Source of the DNA: Bacteroidota bacterium | GTDB lineage: Bacteria; Bacteroidota; Bacteroidia; Flavobacteriales_D; Sanyastnellaceae | Direction: 5' to 3' | DNA length: 57,840 nt | Assembly: GCA_016868835.1 (NCBI GenBank) | Contig: VGFR01000003.1 | Location: 1 to 57,840 of the forward strand | In this document: positions 28,523-38,600 of the stretch, piece by piece | Layout of the letters: each line of letters opens with the position of its first letter | Position numbering within the stretch: the stretch's first letter is position 1 | Program-made: the position numbers and the translations under genes | Notes under the pieces: generated by a model | What the model saw: the letters and a program-made list of their open reading frames with translations, nothing else | Database searches by the model: none | Told to the model about the DNA's origin: nothing

Positions 28523-29272
28523 ATGCAAATGCAACTCAGAGCCGAGAACATAAAAAAACAATACGGAAAAAGGACTGTTGTTCAAGATGCTTCATTTGAG
28601 GTGAATCAAGGTGAAATTGTGGGACTTTTAGGACCCAACGGGGCAGGCAAGACAACAAGCTTTTATATGGTTACCGGTTTGGTGCAGCCCAACGCAGGTA
28701 AGGTACTTTTAGATGAAGTGGAGATTACCAATTTGGCCATGTATCAAAGGGCGAAGCGGGGGGTTGGTTATTTGCCTCAAGAAGCATCGGTTTTTCGCTC
28801 CTTATCAGTAGAGGATAATATTAAATCGGTATTGGAATTGACCAAACTTTCAAAAGCCGAACAAAAGGATAAGCTTGAGCAATTATTGGCTGAATTCGGA
28901 TTAACTGAAAAAAGAAAATTTGTTGGGCATCACCTCTCAGGAGGTGAGAGACGAAGAACCGAGATAGCTCGCGCTTTGGCTACTGACCCGAAATTTATTC
29001 TACTTGATGAGCCATTTGCAGGTGTTGATCCAATTGCTGTTGAGGATATTCAAAGAATTGTTTGGAAGCTGAAAGAAAAAAACATTGGAATATTGATTAC
29101 CGACCACAACGTACAGGAAACCCTGACTATTACGGACAGGGCTTATTTGTTGTACGATGGAAAAATTTTGAAGTCGGGTACTGCCGATGAGCTTGCTTCA
29201 GATGAGCAGGTTCGGAAGGTATATCTCGGTCAAAATTTCGAGTTGAGAAAAAAATCAAGCAGCACGATATAA
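28523..29272 (+). CDS. lptB: LPS export ABC transporter ATP-binding protein LptB
   Basis: LptB powers extraction of lipopolysaccharide from the inner membrane with LptF/LptG. The 249-residue ATPase has Walker [15 protein letters not shown]-loop [17 protein letters not shown] (an LptB hallmark), signature [15 protein letters not shown] and Walker [14 protein letters not shown]. The TDHNVQETL switch histidine and the LGQNFEL tail also fit. LptF/G are not adjacent. Its last 18 nt overlap the convergent superoxide dismutase gene. Confidence 0.96.
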   Translation: MQMQLRAENIKKQYGKRTVVQDASFEVNQGEIVGLLGPNGAGKTTSFYMVTGLVQPNAGKVLLDEVEITNLAMYQRAKRGVGYLPQEASVFRSLSVEDNIKSVLELTKLSKAEQKDKLEQLLAEFGLTEKRKFVGHHLSGGERRRTEIARALATDPKFILLDEPFAGVDPIAVEDIQRIVWKLKEKNIGILITDHNVQETLTITDRAYLLYDGKILKSGTADELASDEQVRKVYLGQNFELRKKSSSTI

Positions 29273-29851
29273 GCGCTCTACCTCTTCCCAATTAATTACG
29301 TTAAAGAATGCCGTTATGTAGTCAGGTCGGCGGTTCTGATAATTCAAGTAATAGGCGTGTTCCCAAACATCTAGGCATAAAATAGGGGTTCCACCACATC
29401 CAATACCCGGCATTATTGGGTTGTCTTGGTTTGCAGTAGAGCACACTTCAAGTTTGCCATCCTTCACGCATAACCACGCCCATCCAGAGCCAAAACGAGT
29501 GGTTGCGGCCTTTGTAAACGCTTCTTTGAAACCGTCGAACGATCCGAATGATTCATTGATTGCATTCTCCATGGTCGAAGTCAATTGCCCACCAGCCGGA
29601 GACATAATCGTCCAAAAAAGATTGTGGTTATAGTAACCACCACCGTTATTACGAACGGCAGGCATGTCTATGCAAGCATGTAAAATTTCAATAATAGATT
29701 TTCCTTCTAAATCAGTACTAGCAATAGCGGCATTTAGGTTATTGGTGTATGCTACGTGGTGTTTGCTGTGATGAATTTCCATGGTGCGAGCGTCAATATG
29801 AGGCTCTAATGCTGAGTAAGCATATGGTAGTTGTGGTAGTTCGAACGACAT
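29255..29851 (-). CDS. Superoxide dismutase, Fe/Mn family
   Basis: This cytosolic enzyme dismutates superoxide. I chose ATG 29851 (198 aa, [12 protein letters not shown]), the normal family start; the ATG 27 nt upstream lies before a promoter-like element. Metal ligands are visible in [16 protein letters not shown] and the DVWEHAYY motif (Asp and His). Fe versus Mn cannot be decided with certainty from sequence. It is transcribed divergently from mreB with a 123-bp shared upstream region, and its 3' end overlaps lptB by 18 nt. Confidence 0.96.
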   Translation of the reverse strand: MSFELPQLPYAYSALEPHIDARTMEIHHSKHHVAYTNNLNAAIASTDLEGKSIIEILHACIDMPAVRNNGGGYYNHNLFWTIMSPAGGQLTSTMENAINESFGSFDGFKEAFTKAATTRFGSGWAWLCVKDGKLEVCSTANQDNPIMPGIGCGGTPILCLDVWEHAYYLNYQNRRPDYITAFFNVINWEEVERLYRAA

Positions 29852-29863
29852 AACTTTTTTTTG

Positions 29864-29871
29864 CGAATTTA
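29864..29871 (-). promoter_or_regulatory. Promoter for superoxide dismutase: TTTG, 17 nt, TAAATTCG (minus strand)
   Basis: The minus strand reads TTTTTTTG, a 17-nt spacer, then TAAATTCG (one mismatch to TAnnTTTG), 12 nt before ATG 29851. The element lies between the two candidate ATGs and so favours the shorter protein. Confidence 0.5.
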
Positions 29872-29933
29872 ACGCCATCGAAGGTTTACAAAAAAACTTT
29901 TGTTACAATCTCTTTAATGTGCTTGAACCAACT

Positions 29934-29941
29934 TATCTTTG
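29934..29941 (+). promoter_or_regulatory. -7 promoter element TATCTTTG before mreB
   Basis: TATCTTTG is an exact TAnnTTTG match 33 nt before the mreB ATG. It is the likely start of the mreB-mreC-mreD-mrdA-rodA transcript. Confidence 0.6.
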
Positions 29942-29974
29942 TAGCTTATCACGTAATTTCAAAGACTTTCATAC

Positions 29975-31000
29975 ATGGGTTTATTTGGATTTCTCACGCA
30001 AGAGATTGCCATTGATTTGGGTACGGCAAACACCATTATTATTCAGAACGACAAAGTTGTAGTTGATGAGCCGTCAATTATTGCTCGTGACCGAGTTACC
30101 AGTAAAACCGTGGCGGTTGGGCGATTAGCGCAACAAATGCACGGGAAAACGCATGAAAACATCAAGACCATTCGCCCGCTGAAAGACGGGGTTATTGCTG
30201 ATTTCCACGCCGCTGAGGACATGATAAAGGGAATGATTAAGATGATTAACAAAGGCAGTAAGCTGTTTCAGCCTTCTCTTAGAATGGTAATCTGTATTCC
30301 TTCAGGTATTACAGAAGTTGAGAAACGTGCGGTTAAAGATTCAGCTGAGCATGCTGGGGCGAAAGAGGTTTATTTGATTCATGAACCAATGGCTGCGGCG
30401 ATTGGTATTGGTGTTGATGTGGAAGAGCCCATGGGAAATATGATTATTGATATTGGAGGGGGTACTTCTGAAATTGCGGTCATTGCCTTAGGTGGAATTG
30501 TAACAGACAAAAACATTCGTGTTGCCGGTGATGAATTGACTCAAGACATCGAGGACTATATGCGTAGGCATCACAATATTTTGATTGGTGAGCGCACGGC
30601 GGAGCAAATTAAAATTGAGGTTGGTGCTGCCATTGATGATCTTGAGAATCCACCCGCAGAATACAGTGTTCGTGGTCGAGATCTTGTTACCGGTGTGCCA
30701 AAAGAAATTTTGGTTTCCTACAAGGAAATTGCACATGCATTGAATAAATCAATTTCTAAAATTGAAGAGGCCATCATGAGCTGTTTGGAGAATACTCCGC
30801 CTGAGTTGTCAGCTGACATCTTCAAAACAGGTATTTATCTCGCTGGTGGTGGAGCGTTGTTACGCGGCTTGGATGTGCGTATTAATCGGAAAACAAAACT
30901 GCCAGTTCACGTTGCAGACGATCCCCTTCGTGCAGTCGCTAGAGGTACTGGAATTGCCTTGAAGAACATCAACCGTTTCCAATTCTTGATGCGCGAGTAA
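29975..31000 (+). CDS. mreB: Rod shape-determining protein MreB
   Basis: MreB is the bacterial actin that positions side-wall peptidoglycan synthesis. The 341 residues include phosphate-1 loop AIDLGTANTII, phosphate-2 IDIGGGTSEIAV, the segment MVICIPSGITEVEKRAV and the C-terminal adenosine motif IYLAGGGALLRGLD. The N-terminal GLFGFLTQ is a likely short membrane-binding segment. It leads a compact five-gene elongasome operon, with mreC 9 nt downstream. Confidence 0.98.
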   Translation: MGLFGFLTQEIAIDLGTANTIIIQNDKVVVDEPSIIARDRVTSKTVAVGRLAQQMHGKTHENIKTIRPLKDGVIADFHAAEDMIKGMIKMINKGSKLFQPSLRMVICIPSGITEVEKRAVKDSAEHAGAKEVYLIHEPMAAAIGIGVDVEEPMGNMIIDIGGGTSEIAVIALGGIVTDKNIRVAGDELTQDIEDYMRRHHNILIGERTAEQIKIEVGAAIDDLENPPAEYSVRGRDLVTGVPKEILVSYKEIAHALNKSISKIEEAIMSCLENTPPELSADIFKTGIYLAGGGALLRGLDVRINRKTKLPVHVADDPLRAVARGTGIALKNINRFQFLMRE

Positions 31001-31009
31001 TAGGGTCTC

Positions 31010-31855
31010 ATGAGTAATTTACTTGCACTTCTTCAGCGGTATTATGTGTTGTTGATGTTTTTAATTCTGCAAGTATTTGCTTTGGTCACGCTTTTCTCTG
31101 AGAACAACTTTCATCGTAAAGAATTCATTCGACACAGTTCTGATTTTGCGGGCTGGATCTATGAGAAGCGTGATAATTTTACCAGTTACCTAAGACTCTC
31201 TGAAATCAATGATCAACTGGCTTTAGAAAACGCCATGCTTCGCAGCTTACTTCCCGAAAATTACTTACAGCTCGATTCAACCTCACTACAAGAATTAAAT
31301 GTGAAGGGTCAGGTTTTATTTAAGTATACCCCCGCAAAGGTGGTTAACGTTACGGTAAGCCGAAAACGAAATTACATCACTGTGAACAGGGGAATGGCGG
31401 CTGGGATTGAGCCTGAAATGGGGGTTATTGCCAACGGCGCGATTGTAGGAATAGTTAGCAGTGTGAGCAAGCACTACTCGGTCATAATGCCTGTTTTGAA
31501 CACGAAGTTTCAAGGGTCGGTAAAAATGAAAAACAGTGGTGAATTCGGAATTTTGGAATGGTTGGGGGGAGACCCGGAATATGCATATGTAAAGGAAATG
31601 CCTAAGCATGTTTACATTCAAGTTGGAGATAGCGTGGTAACTACAGGGTATTCAAGTCACTTTCCGGAAGGAATTATGGTTGGAAAGGTGGAGACGCTGG
31701 AAGATAAACCCGAAGAAAACTTCCACCGAGTTAAGGTAAAACTTGAAACAGACTACAGAAAGTTAGGTTGGGTGCAACTGGTGAAGAATATTTACAAAGT
31801 TGAACAAGATTCAATCATGCAGCAACAAATTCAAATGGATGGAGGGGAGGAATGA
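31010..31855 (+). CDS. mreC: Rod shape-determining protein MreC
   Basis: The 281-residue bitopic protein links MreB/MreD to PBP2 in the periplasm. One membrane helix (about 12-30) is followed by a coiled-coil (about 55-85, including LSEINDQLALENAMLRSLL) and the two beta-barrel-like domains with NYITVNRGMAAGIEPEMGVI, GIVGIVSSVSKHYSVIMPVL and a GDSVVTTGYSSHFPEGI loop. It overlaps mreD by ATGA. Confidence 0.95.
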   Translation: MSNLLALLQRYYVLLMFLILQVFALVTLFSENNFHRKEFIRHSSDFAGWIYEKRDNFTSYLRLSEINDQLALENAMLRSLLPENYLQLDSTSLQELNVKGQVLFKYTPAKVVNVTVSRKRNYITVNRGMAAGIEPEMGVIANGAIVGIVSSVSKHYSVIMPVLNTKFQGSVKMKNSGEFGILEWLGGDPEYAYVKEMPKHVYIQVGDSVVTTGYSSHFPEGIMVGKVETLEDKPEENFHRVKVKLETDYRKLGWVQLVKNIYKVEQDSIMQQQIQMDGGEE

Positions 31856-32355
31856 TGCGCTACGTGAATATATTCATTTTTGTGCTTATTCAGGCATTAA
31901 TCATCAGCCGAATTCAGTTGTTCGATGGCTTAATTATTCCCCTATTATACATTTTTCCACTTCTGATGTTTCCTTTTGAAACGCCAAGGTGGTTGCTTTT
32001 GTTGGTGGGCTTGAGCACGGGTGTGTTAATGGACCTGTTCACAGGCCCTCCCGGACTCCATACTTCGGCATGTTTAACACTGGCCTTCTTTCAACCGATT
32101 GTCCAAAAGTTATTGTCGCCTCGTGAGGGTTATGACTCATTGCAAAGCCCAACCATTCACAAAATGGGCATATCGTGGTACTTGACGTATGCTGGATTTT
32201 TAACCTTTTTGCATCACGCATGGCTCATCTTCTTAGAATTCTTACGTTGGGATAACTTTCTTTATCAACTGCTTCACATTTTGTTAAGTACTCTTGCAAC
32301 TTTATTGTTGATGATTTTGGCGCAACTCTTAATTTCGCCAAACAAATCCAAGTAA
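31852..32355 (+). CDS. mreD: Rod shape-determining protein MreD
   Basis: The 167-residue hydrophobic protein has about five membrane helices and is recognised by its place between mreC and mrdA, its size, and segments such as ISRIQLFDGLIIPLLYIFPLLMFP and STGVLMDLFTGPPGLHTSAC. MreD is the integral membrane partner of MreC in the elongasome. Sequence conservation in this family is low, so context carries part of the call. Two ATGs in tandem at 31852 and 31855 could serve as start. Confidence 0.9.
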   Translation: MMRYVNIFIFVLIQALIISRIQLFDGLIIPLLYIFPLLMFPFETPRWLLLLVGLSTGVLMDLFTGPPGLHTSACLTLAFFQPIVQKLLSPREGYDSLQSPTIHKMGISWYLTYAGFLTFLHHAWLIFLEFLRWDNFLYQLLHILLSTLATLLLMILAQLLISPNKSK

Positions 32356-32362
32356 CTTTTTA

Positions 32363-34177
32363 GTGAATAACAACAGGCAATACACCTTTTTACTCATTGT
32401 AGCAAGTGTTTGTTTAATTTATATTGTTCGCTTATTTATGTTGCAGGTTGCAACCGATGAATGGAAGAACAAGGGATCTCGACTCACAGAGCGGGAGGTT
32501 GTCATTTATCCATCGAGAGGAAATATTTTAGATCGAAACGGAAAAGTTTTGGTTGAGAATCAAACGGTTTATGACCTCATGGTTTTACCAAAGGAAATGC
32601 AGCCTTTCGATACCAATCACTTTTGTCAAATAATTAACCTTCCCATTGAAGAGTTGCGTGATGCGTTGAAAAAAGCGGTAACGTATCCGAATGTGAAATA
32701 CAAACCCTCTCCGGTGGTAAAGCAAATATTGCCAGCAGAATATGCGGTATTTGCAGAAGAACTGCACAAGTTTCCAGGGTTTTTTGTTCAGGCTAGAACC
32801 CTTCGTATTTATCCTGAAAGCCTTGGTGCTCTTGTATTGGGCGATGTTGGAGAAGTAACAAAAGAAATTTTGGAGAAAAATCCTGATTATCGAAAGGGCG
32901 ACTATATTGGTTTAAATGGTATTGAGAAGGCCTATGAAGCGGAGTTGAGAGGAAAGAGGGGTATTCGTTATGTTTATCGTGACAACCTAGGTGTGGAGCA
33001 TCCGGTTGCTGAGGGAAGATTAGATAGTGCGGCTCATGAAGGCCAAGACCTAATTGCTAGTTTAGATGCCGAATTGCAGAAATACGGCGAGATGCTGATG
33101 CAAAATAAACGCGGGTGTATTGTTGCCATAGAGCCGGCTACTGGAGAAATTCTAGCGTTGGTTTCTGCTCCCACGTTTGACCCGAACTTATTGGTGGGTA
33201 GGGCTAGAGGAAACAATTTTGCGCAACTGGCGTCTGATCCGCTCAAACCGTTGTTCAACAGAGCCACACAAGCGCAGTATAGGCCGGGCTCTATTTTTAA
33301 AATTGCTCAGAGTTTAGCTGCACTCCAGATTGGCGCAATTACGCCACAAACAGTTATTCCATGCAATAGGGCGCTCATTGGCTGTCATGGTGGTCACAGT
33401 GCTGATGATTTGGAAATGGCAATTGTACATTCATGCAACCCCTATTTCCGGGGAGTCATGCAACGTGTTGTAGAGGCGAATCGAGACCCAAACAGTAGAA
33501 ATAATGATGCGGCTATCGGACTCGGAATCTGGCAAGAACAAATCATGAAATTTGGATTTGGAGGAAATATGGGAAGCGATTTACCGAACCTCAAAATTGG
33601 GAAAGTGCCAGGGGCAGATTATTACGATAAACGATACGGTACGGGGGGATGGAATTATGCAACCATTTATTCCATTAGTATTGGTGAGGGAGAGCTTCTA
33701 ATTAACCCTGTTCAGATGTGTAATTTGGCCTGTATTGTTGCAAACCGGGGTTATTATTACCCGCCTCACACCGTGAAGAAAATTGGAAGAGAGGGCACAG
33801 CACGTCAAGAGTACCATGAAAAAATTGATGTAGGAGTAAACAGATCTTATTTTGAAACAGTGGTAAACGCCATGGAAAAGGTTGTTGGTCCGGGTGGAAC
33901 CGCCAACAGCGCGAAGCTTTCAGATATTGTTATTTGTGGTAAAACAGGAACGGTTCAAAATGAACCGAAAGAAGACCACAGTGTATTTGTTTGCTTTGCA
34001 CCCAAGGATAATCCAAAAATTGCTCTGGCGGTTTACGTTGAATATGCAGGCTTTGGAGGAACGTGGGCAGCCCCAATTGCCAGTTTAATGGTTGAAAAGT
34101 ATTTGAAGGGCACAATTACAAACCTTGAAAAAGAAAAGCAAATTCGCGAAGCACGCATTTTGAATTATGTCAATTAA
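32363..34177 (+). CDS. mrdA: Penicillin-binding protein 2
   Basis: PBP2 is the class B transpeptidase that crosslinks side-wall peptidoglycan with RodA. The 604-residue protein starts at GTG 32363; no ATG precedes the membrane anchor (about 8-24). The PBP dimer domain includes REVVIYPSRGNILDRNG. The transpeptidase motifs are SIFK (Ser310, Lys313), SCN (357-359) and KTG (527-529). All catalytic motifs are intact. It overlaps rodA by 11 nt. Confidence 0.97.
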   Translation: MNNNRQYTFLLIVASVCLIYIVRLFMLQVATDEWKNKGSRLTEREVVIYPSRGNILDRNGKVLVENQTVYDLMVLPKEMQPFDTNHFCQIINLPIEELRDALKKAVTYPNVKYKPSPVVKQILPAEYAVFAEELHKFPGFFVQARTLRIYPESLGALVLGDVGEVTKEILEKNPDYRKGDYIGLNGIEKAYEAELRGKRGIRYVYRDNLGVEHPVAEGRLDSAAHEGQDLIASLDAELQKYGEMLMQNKRGCIVAIEPATGEILALVSAPTFDPNLLVGRARGNNFAQLASDPLKPLFNRATQAQYRPGSIFKIAQSLAALQIGAITPQTVIPCNRALIGCHGGHSADDLEMAIVHSCNPYFRGVMQRVVEANRDPNSRNNDAAIGLGIWQEQIMKFGFGGNMGSDLPNLKIGKVPGADYYDKRYGTGGWNYATIYSISIGEGELLINPVQMCNLACIVANRGYYYPPHTVKKIGREGTARQEYHEKIDVGVNRSYFETVVNAMEKVVGPGGTANSAKLSDIVICGKTGTVQNEPKEDHSVFVCFAPKDNPKIALAVYVEYAGFGGTWAAPIASLMVEKYLKGTITNLEKEKQIREARILNYVN

Positions 34178-35489
34178 TACTACCGCCAAGTTGAATATAG
34201 ATTGGGTTCTTGTAACCCTATATGCGCTGCTTGTCATATTGGGTTGGTTTTCGATTTATAGCGCAGCGTATAATCCGGAATTTCCTTCACCACTTACATT
34301 TTCCGAGGAATATGGAAAACAGGCCGTATGGATTGGCGTCTGTTTAATGCTCATCATTGTTATTCTCTACCTCGATGCCGAAGTATTCAACAAGTTTGCA
34401 ATTTTTATTTATGCGTTTTTCGTCTTGCTGCTGGCGCTTGTTTTGGTGGTTGGAAAGGAGGTGAATGGAGCGAAGGCTTGGTTTGGAATTGGCGATTTCG
34501 GAATTCAACCTTCTGAGTTTTCTAAAATTGGTGTGGGGCTTTTCCTTGCTCGGTACATCTCAATTAACTCTTCGCAATTTAAAAGTTTGCGCATTCGTGC
34601 CTATGCGCTCGCTGTTGTTGGTTTTCCTGCAGGACTCATTTTACTTCAACCCGACGTTGGTTCAGTTCTCACATTTCTAGCGTTTATTCTTGTTATGTAT
34701 CGTGAAGGCCTATCAGGAAATGTTCTCATATTTGGATTCGCGAGTGTCTTCGTTGGTACGTACAGTATAGTTGTAGGATCTGGAACAACGAACTACCCAT
34801 ATTTTGGTTACCAAAGCTCAGTTTGGACTTTCATCCTTGTGTTATTTGTGATAGGCGTTTTGGCGCTTTTCGCAGTAAAACAATTTGTTGTCCCGCGTTC
34901 TCGAAGAATGATCAACACCGTTGTGGTGGCTTCAACTATTCTTGCTTGTGCCATGGCTTATTCTATCAATTATGTGGTAGACCATGTATTAGAACCACAC
35001 CACAAAGAGCGTATCTACGTGATGCTCTCCTTACCCGTTGAGCGTGAAGACGCAACATATAATTCCGAAATGGCAAAAATTACCGTAGGTTCAGGTGGGT
35101 TCGTTGGCAAGGGTTTTCACGAAGGCCCCATGACACAGAACAACTATGTACCCGAACAGTGGACAGACTTTATCTTTAGCGCCGTTGCGGAAGAATGGGG
35201 ATTCATAGGAAGCACCGTGGTTATCTTGTTGTTTTTTGCACTTATTTTTCGGTTGGTAACCGTTGCGGAGCGGCAGCGGTCACAATTCTCTCGCATTTAC
35301 GGATATTGTGTTGCCGCCATTTTATTCATGCACTTATTGATTAATGTAGGTATGGTGCTCGGGCTGGCTCCAATTATTGGAATTCCCCTGCCTTTCTTTA
35401 GTTATGGCGGTTCCTCATTGATGGCCTTTACGATCTTACTTTTCATTATGATTCGTTTAGATGCCGAAAGACTTTCTATTTTCAGATAG
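34167..35489 (+). CDS. rodA: Rod shape-determining SEDS glycosyltransferase RodA
   Basis: RodA polymerises lipid II into glycan strands and works with PBP2. The 440-residue protein has about ten membrane helices. SEDS features include the catalytic-region segment QPSEFSKIG, LQPDVGSVLTFLAFI, the large extracellular loop with EQWTDFIFSAVAEEWGFIG, and the closing GIPLPFFSYGGSSLMAF. The loop between helices 6 and 7 is longer than in E. coli RodA. It ends the mre operon; no clear intrinsic terminator follows. Confidence 0.96.
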   Translation: MSINTTAKLNIDWVLVTLYALLVILGWFSIYSAAYNPEFPSPLTFSEEYGKQAVWIGVCLMLIIVILYLDAEVFNKFAIFIYAFFVLLLALVLVVGKEVNGAKAWFGIGDFGIQPSEFSKIGVGLFLARYISINSSQFKSLRIRAYALAVVGFPAGLILLQPDVGSVLTFLAFILVMYREGLSGNVLIFGFASVFVGTYSIVVGSGTTNYPYFGYQSSVWTFILVLFVIGVLALFAVKQFVVPRSRRMINTVVVASTILACAMAYSINYVVDHVLEPHHKERIYVMLSLPVEREDATYNSEMAKITVGSGGFVGKGFHEGPMTQNNYVPEQWTDFIFSAVAEEWGFIGSTVVILLFFALIFRLVTVAERQRSQFSRIYGYCVAAILFMHLLINVGMVLGLAPIIGIPLPFFSYGGSSLMAFTILLFIMIRLDAERLSIFR

Positions 35490-35571
35490 AGAGGAAACAT
35501 TTTTTTGATTTTTCTTTTGGCTAACACAAGAGTGTTTGAAAGACCGCGAAAGGGACTCAATTTCAACAAGT

Positions 35572-35596
35572 AACCTTTTTACTTTTCAAGCGTAGA
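35572..35596 (+). promoter_or_regulatory. ECF-sigma-like promoter: AAC, 16 nt, CGTAGA
   Basis: GTAACCTTTTT is followed 16 nt after AAC by CGTAGA, the general arrangement of ECF-sigma promoters (AAC-type -35 and CGT-type -10). It lies 16 nt before ATG 35613. A related GTAACCTTTTTT/CGTCTA pair precedes the next gene (38739-38772) but with a 23-nt gap. Confidence 0.4.
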
Positions 35597-35612
35597 AAAA
35601 CAATCCTTCCTT

Positions 35613-38600
35613 ATGAAGAACTTACTAGCTTTTGTTTTTGTTTTAATTACGAGTTCGGTTTTTGCCACTTCTGATCTGTTTTTTATTGAGAACAAGGGCG
35701 ATATACGCAATGAAAAAGGCGGATTAGAATCACCTTCTTTTTATTTGAGCTCTGCCGACTTTGATTTATTTGTGTATGCAAATCAAATAAGTTATCAATT
35801 TAAAAGAGCCGATGACAAAGGGTTTGTTGTTGAAAAAGTGAGTGTACAACTCGAAGGCGCGAATGTCTGTTCAAGTGTTGAAAGTGAAAAACCATGTGCA
35901 CCAGTTTGGAGAATGGGTTTGAAAAGAAACACCTCGAAATCTTTACTTATCCGTGATGTTTACCCTGGTGTAGACTGGAGAATATTTATCCACGAATCGG
36001 GAGTGAAATATGAGTTTTTAGCGATCGATAAAGCGGCGGCCTCTCAAATTCAAATGAATGTTTTAGGTGCGAAAGGGGTTTCTTTGTTGGATCAGAAGTT
36101 ACTTATTCGTGGTGAAATGGGTGATGTTATTGATGATCGCCCCATTTATTTTTTTAACGGGAAGAGCATGAATGGCTCTTTCATTCTCGAGGGCAATAAA
36201 GTCAAGTTTGACCTAAATCAAGTCAATACAGAGGGGCCAGTAGTTATTGATCCAACAATCATTTGGACCTCCTATTATGGCGGTAGTGGACTGGATGATT
36301 CTAAAGGAATTTATACTGATGCTTTTGGAAATTATTATGTGACAGGAACAACCGCAAGCACTTCATTAATTTCTTTCAATGGCGCTCAGGGACTGATAAA
36401 CGGAGGCACAGACTTCTATGTAGTTAAATTCAATTCTTCCAATCAGCGTGTGTGGTCGAGTTATTTTGGTGGATCAGGTGATGAAGTTGCAACAGACATT
36501 GTTGTTGATGCTTTTGGTGGCGTTTTCGTTTCAGGAAGTACAACAAGTTTAACGGGTGTGGCATTAAATAGCCAACAAGTTGTATACGGCGGAGGCCCGA
36601 AAGATGGATTGATTGTGAAATTTAATGAGGGTGGACAAATTGAATGGTCTTCATATTACGGAGGCAATGGTGATGATAAAATAACCTCCATGTCTCTTGG
36701 TTTTCAAGGTGAGATTGTATTTCTAGGTGAAACAAGCTCAACGAATTTGCTTACTCTAGATCCAATTCAACCCACATTTGGGGGCGGTGCTAGTGATGTA
36801 TTTGTTGGTATGATTGACATGACAGGCTTCCTGCTTCGCAATACATATTGGGGTTCAACTGGGGCAGAGATTGCAGGAAAAATAGCAGCAACAACAGATT
36901 ATAACTATTATTTCTGTGGATCAACCAATTCAGCCTCAGGAATTGCGCAGGCAGGCCCACAGACAACCTATGGTGGTGGAACGTATGATGGATTTTTAGT
37001 GAAGCTTGATGGTAGTGGTTTTTTACAGTGGTCTACGTATTTGGGTGGAACATCTGAAGACCACGCGTATGGCGTACAGGCGTCAACCAGCCAAGTTGTT
37101 TTAGTGGGAAAAACGGCTTCGGTAAACGGTATATCTTCGGCAGGCGCGTTTCAGTTATTTAATGGAGGTGGAAGTTTTGACGGTTATGTAGCTTCATATG
37201 ATCAGAATGGAACAATTAACTGGAAATCGTACTACGGTGGTACAGGAAATGACGGTTTGAACGCAGTTCAAATAGATGATGCCGGAACCGCTTTCGTTCT
37301 TGGATCCTCTTCGTCTTCAAACTTAGGAGATAACGGATTTCAAAATACAAACGCCGGCCTTACTGACTTGGTCATAGCGGGATTTACGGAGTCGGGAAAC
37401 CGCATTTGGAGCAGTTATTTGGGAGGAAGTGCGAACGAGAACGCATTCGACCTACACAAGGACCAACAGCAGTATTTTTATTTTGCGGGCTCTTCTGAAT
37501 CTACCGGAATTGCCAACGGAGGGTATACACCAACTAATAATGGCGGTGGCGAAGCCTTTTTTGGAAAAATTGAAAATTGTGATTATCCATACCTTACCGT
37601 TCATGTGGTAGAGGGTGACACTATTTTATGCGAAGGTCAGAACGCTATACTTTGTGCTGGTGGCGCAGACCATTTCCTTTGGTCTACCGGAGATACTACT
37701 TCAACAATAAGTGTGGAAACAGCAGGCTTGGTTTATTTATTAGGAAGTACATCAGAAGGGTGCGCTACCCGCTCAGATGACTTTAACTTCCTAGTATTAC
37801 CAGCACCAAGCATCTCAATATCTGCAGATGGCCCAGTTGAGTTTTGCGGAAATGAGGTTGTAACCTTAACTGCAACGGGCGGGCTAGCTTATACCTGGAG
37901 TAATGATGAATTAAGTGAATCAATAGTGGTGAATGAGGAGGGTACATATTCTGTTGTGGGAGTAGGTGAAAACGGATGTGAAGGAACAAGTAATGCAATA
38001 AGCATTGTTGTAAACGAAGTTCCAGATGTAGTAATGGCAATACCTTCAGACAGCCTTTGCATTTCATCTGACCCCATGGGTATTGTTGGCTTGCCTCTGG
38101 GTGGAACATTTATTGGCGATGGTGTAGTAGGATCAACCATAGACCCACTTCTAGCTGGGGGTGGGGCGCATACTGTTTATTACACCTATACAGACGCGAA
38201 TGGGTGTTCCAATAACTCGGCAATTTTCGACTTTTTTGTGCTGTTCGAACCAACGGCGTTATTCATAGATACCGACACCGTTTATCCGGGAGACGCTGCG
38301 GTAACGCTAACGGGATTACCTGCAGGCGGATACTATACTGGTCTCGGAGTCAGTGGCAACCAGTTCTATCCAAACCTGGCTCCGTTGGGGTGGAATGCAA
38401 TTACATACAATTATGTAGATGATAATGGATGTACCAATAGAGATACTCAATACATCTATGTGTGTTGTGTTGGTATCAACGAAGAAGAGGCGGCTACATT
38501 CCAGATGTATCCAAATCCGTCTAACGGAACCGTTACTTTTTCGTTTGGATTAGAGGTGCCAACCCAGTATGAGGTATTTGACTTAACAGGAAGAATGGTA

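Noticed and set aside
29852-29878. Upstream ATG for superoxide dismutase (207-aa form)
   Set aside because: It lies before a -33/-7-like pair, and [12 protein letters not shown] at 29851 is the standard family start.
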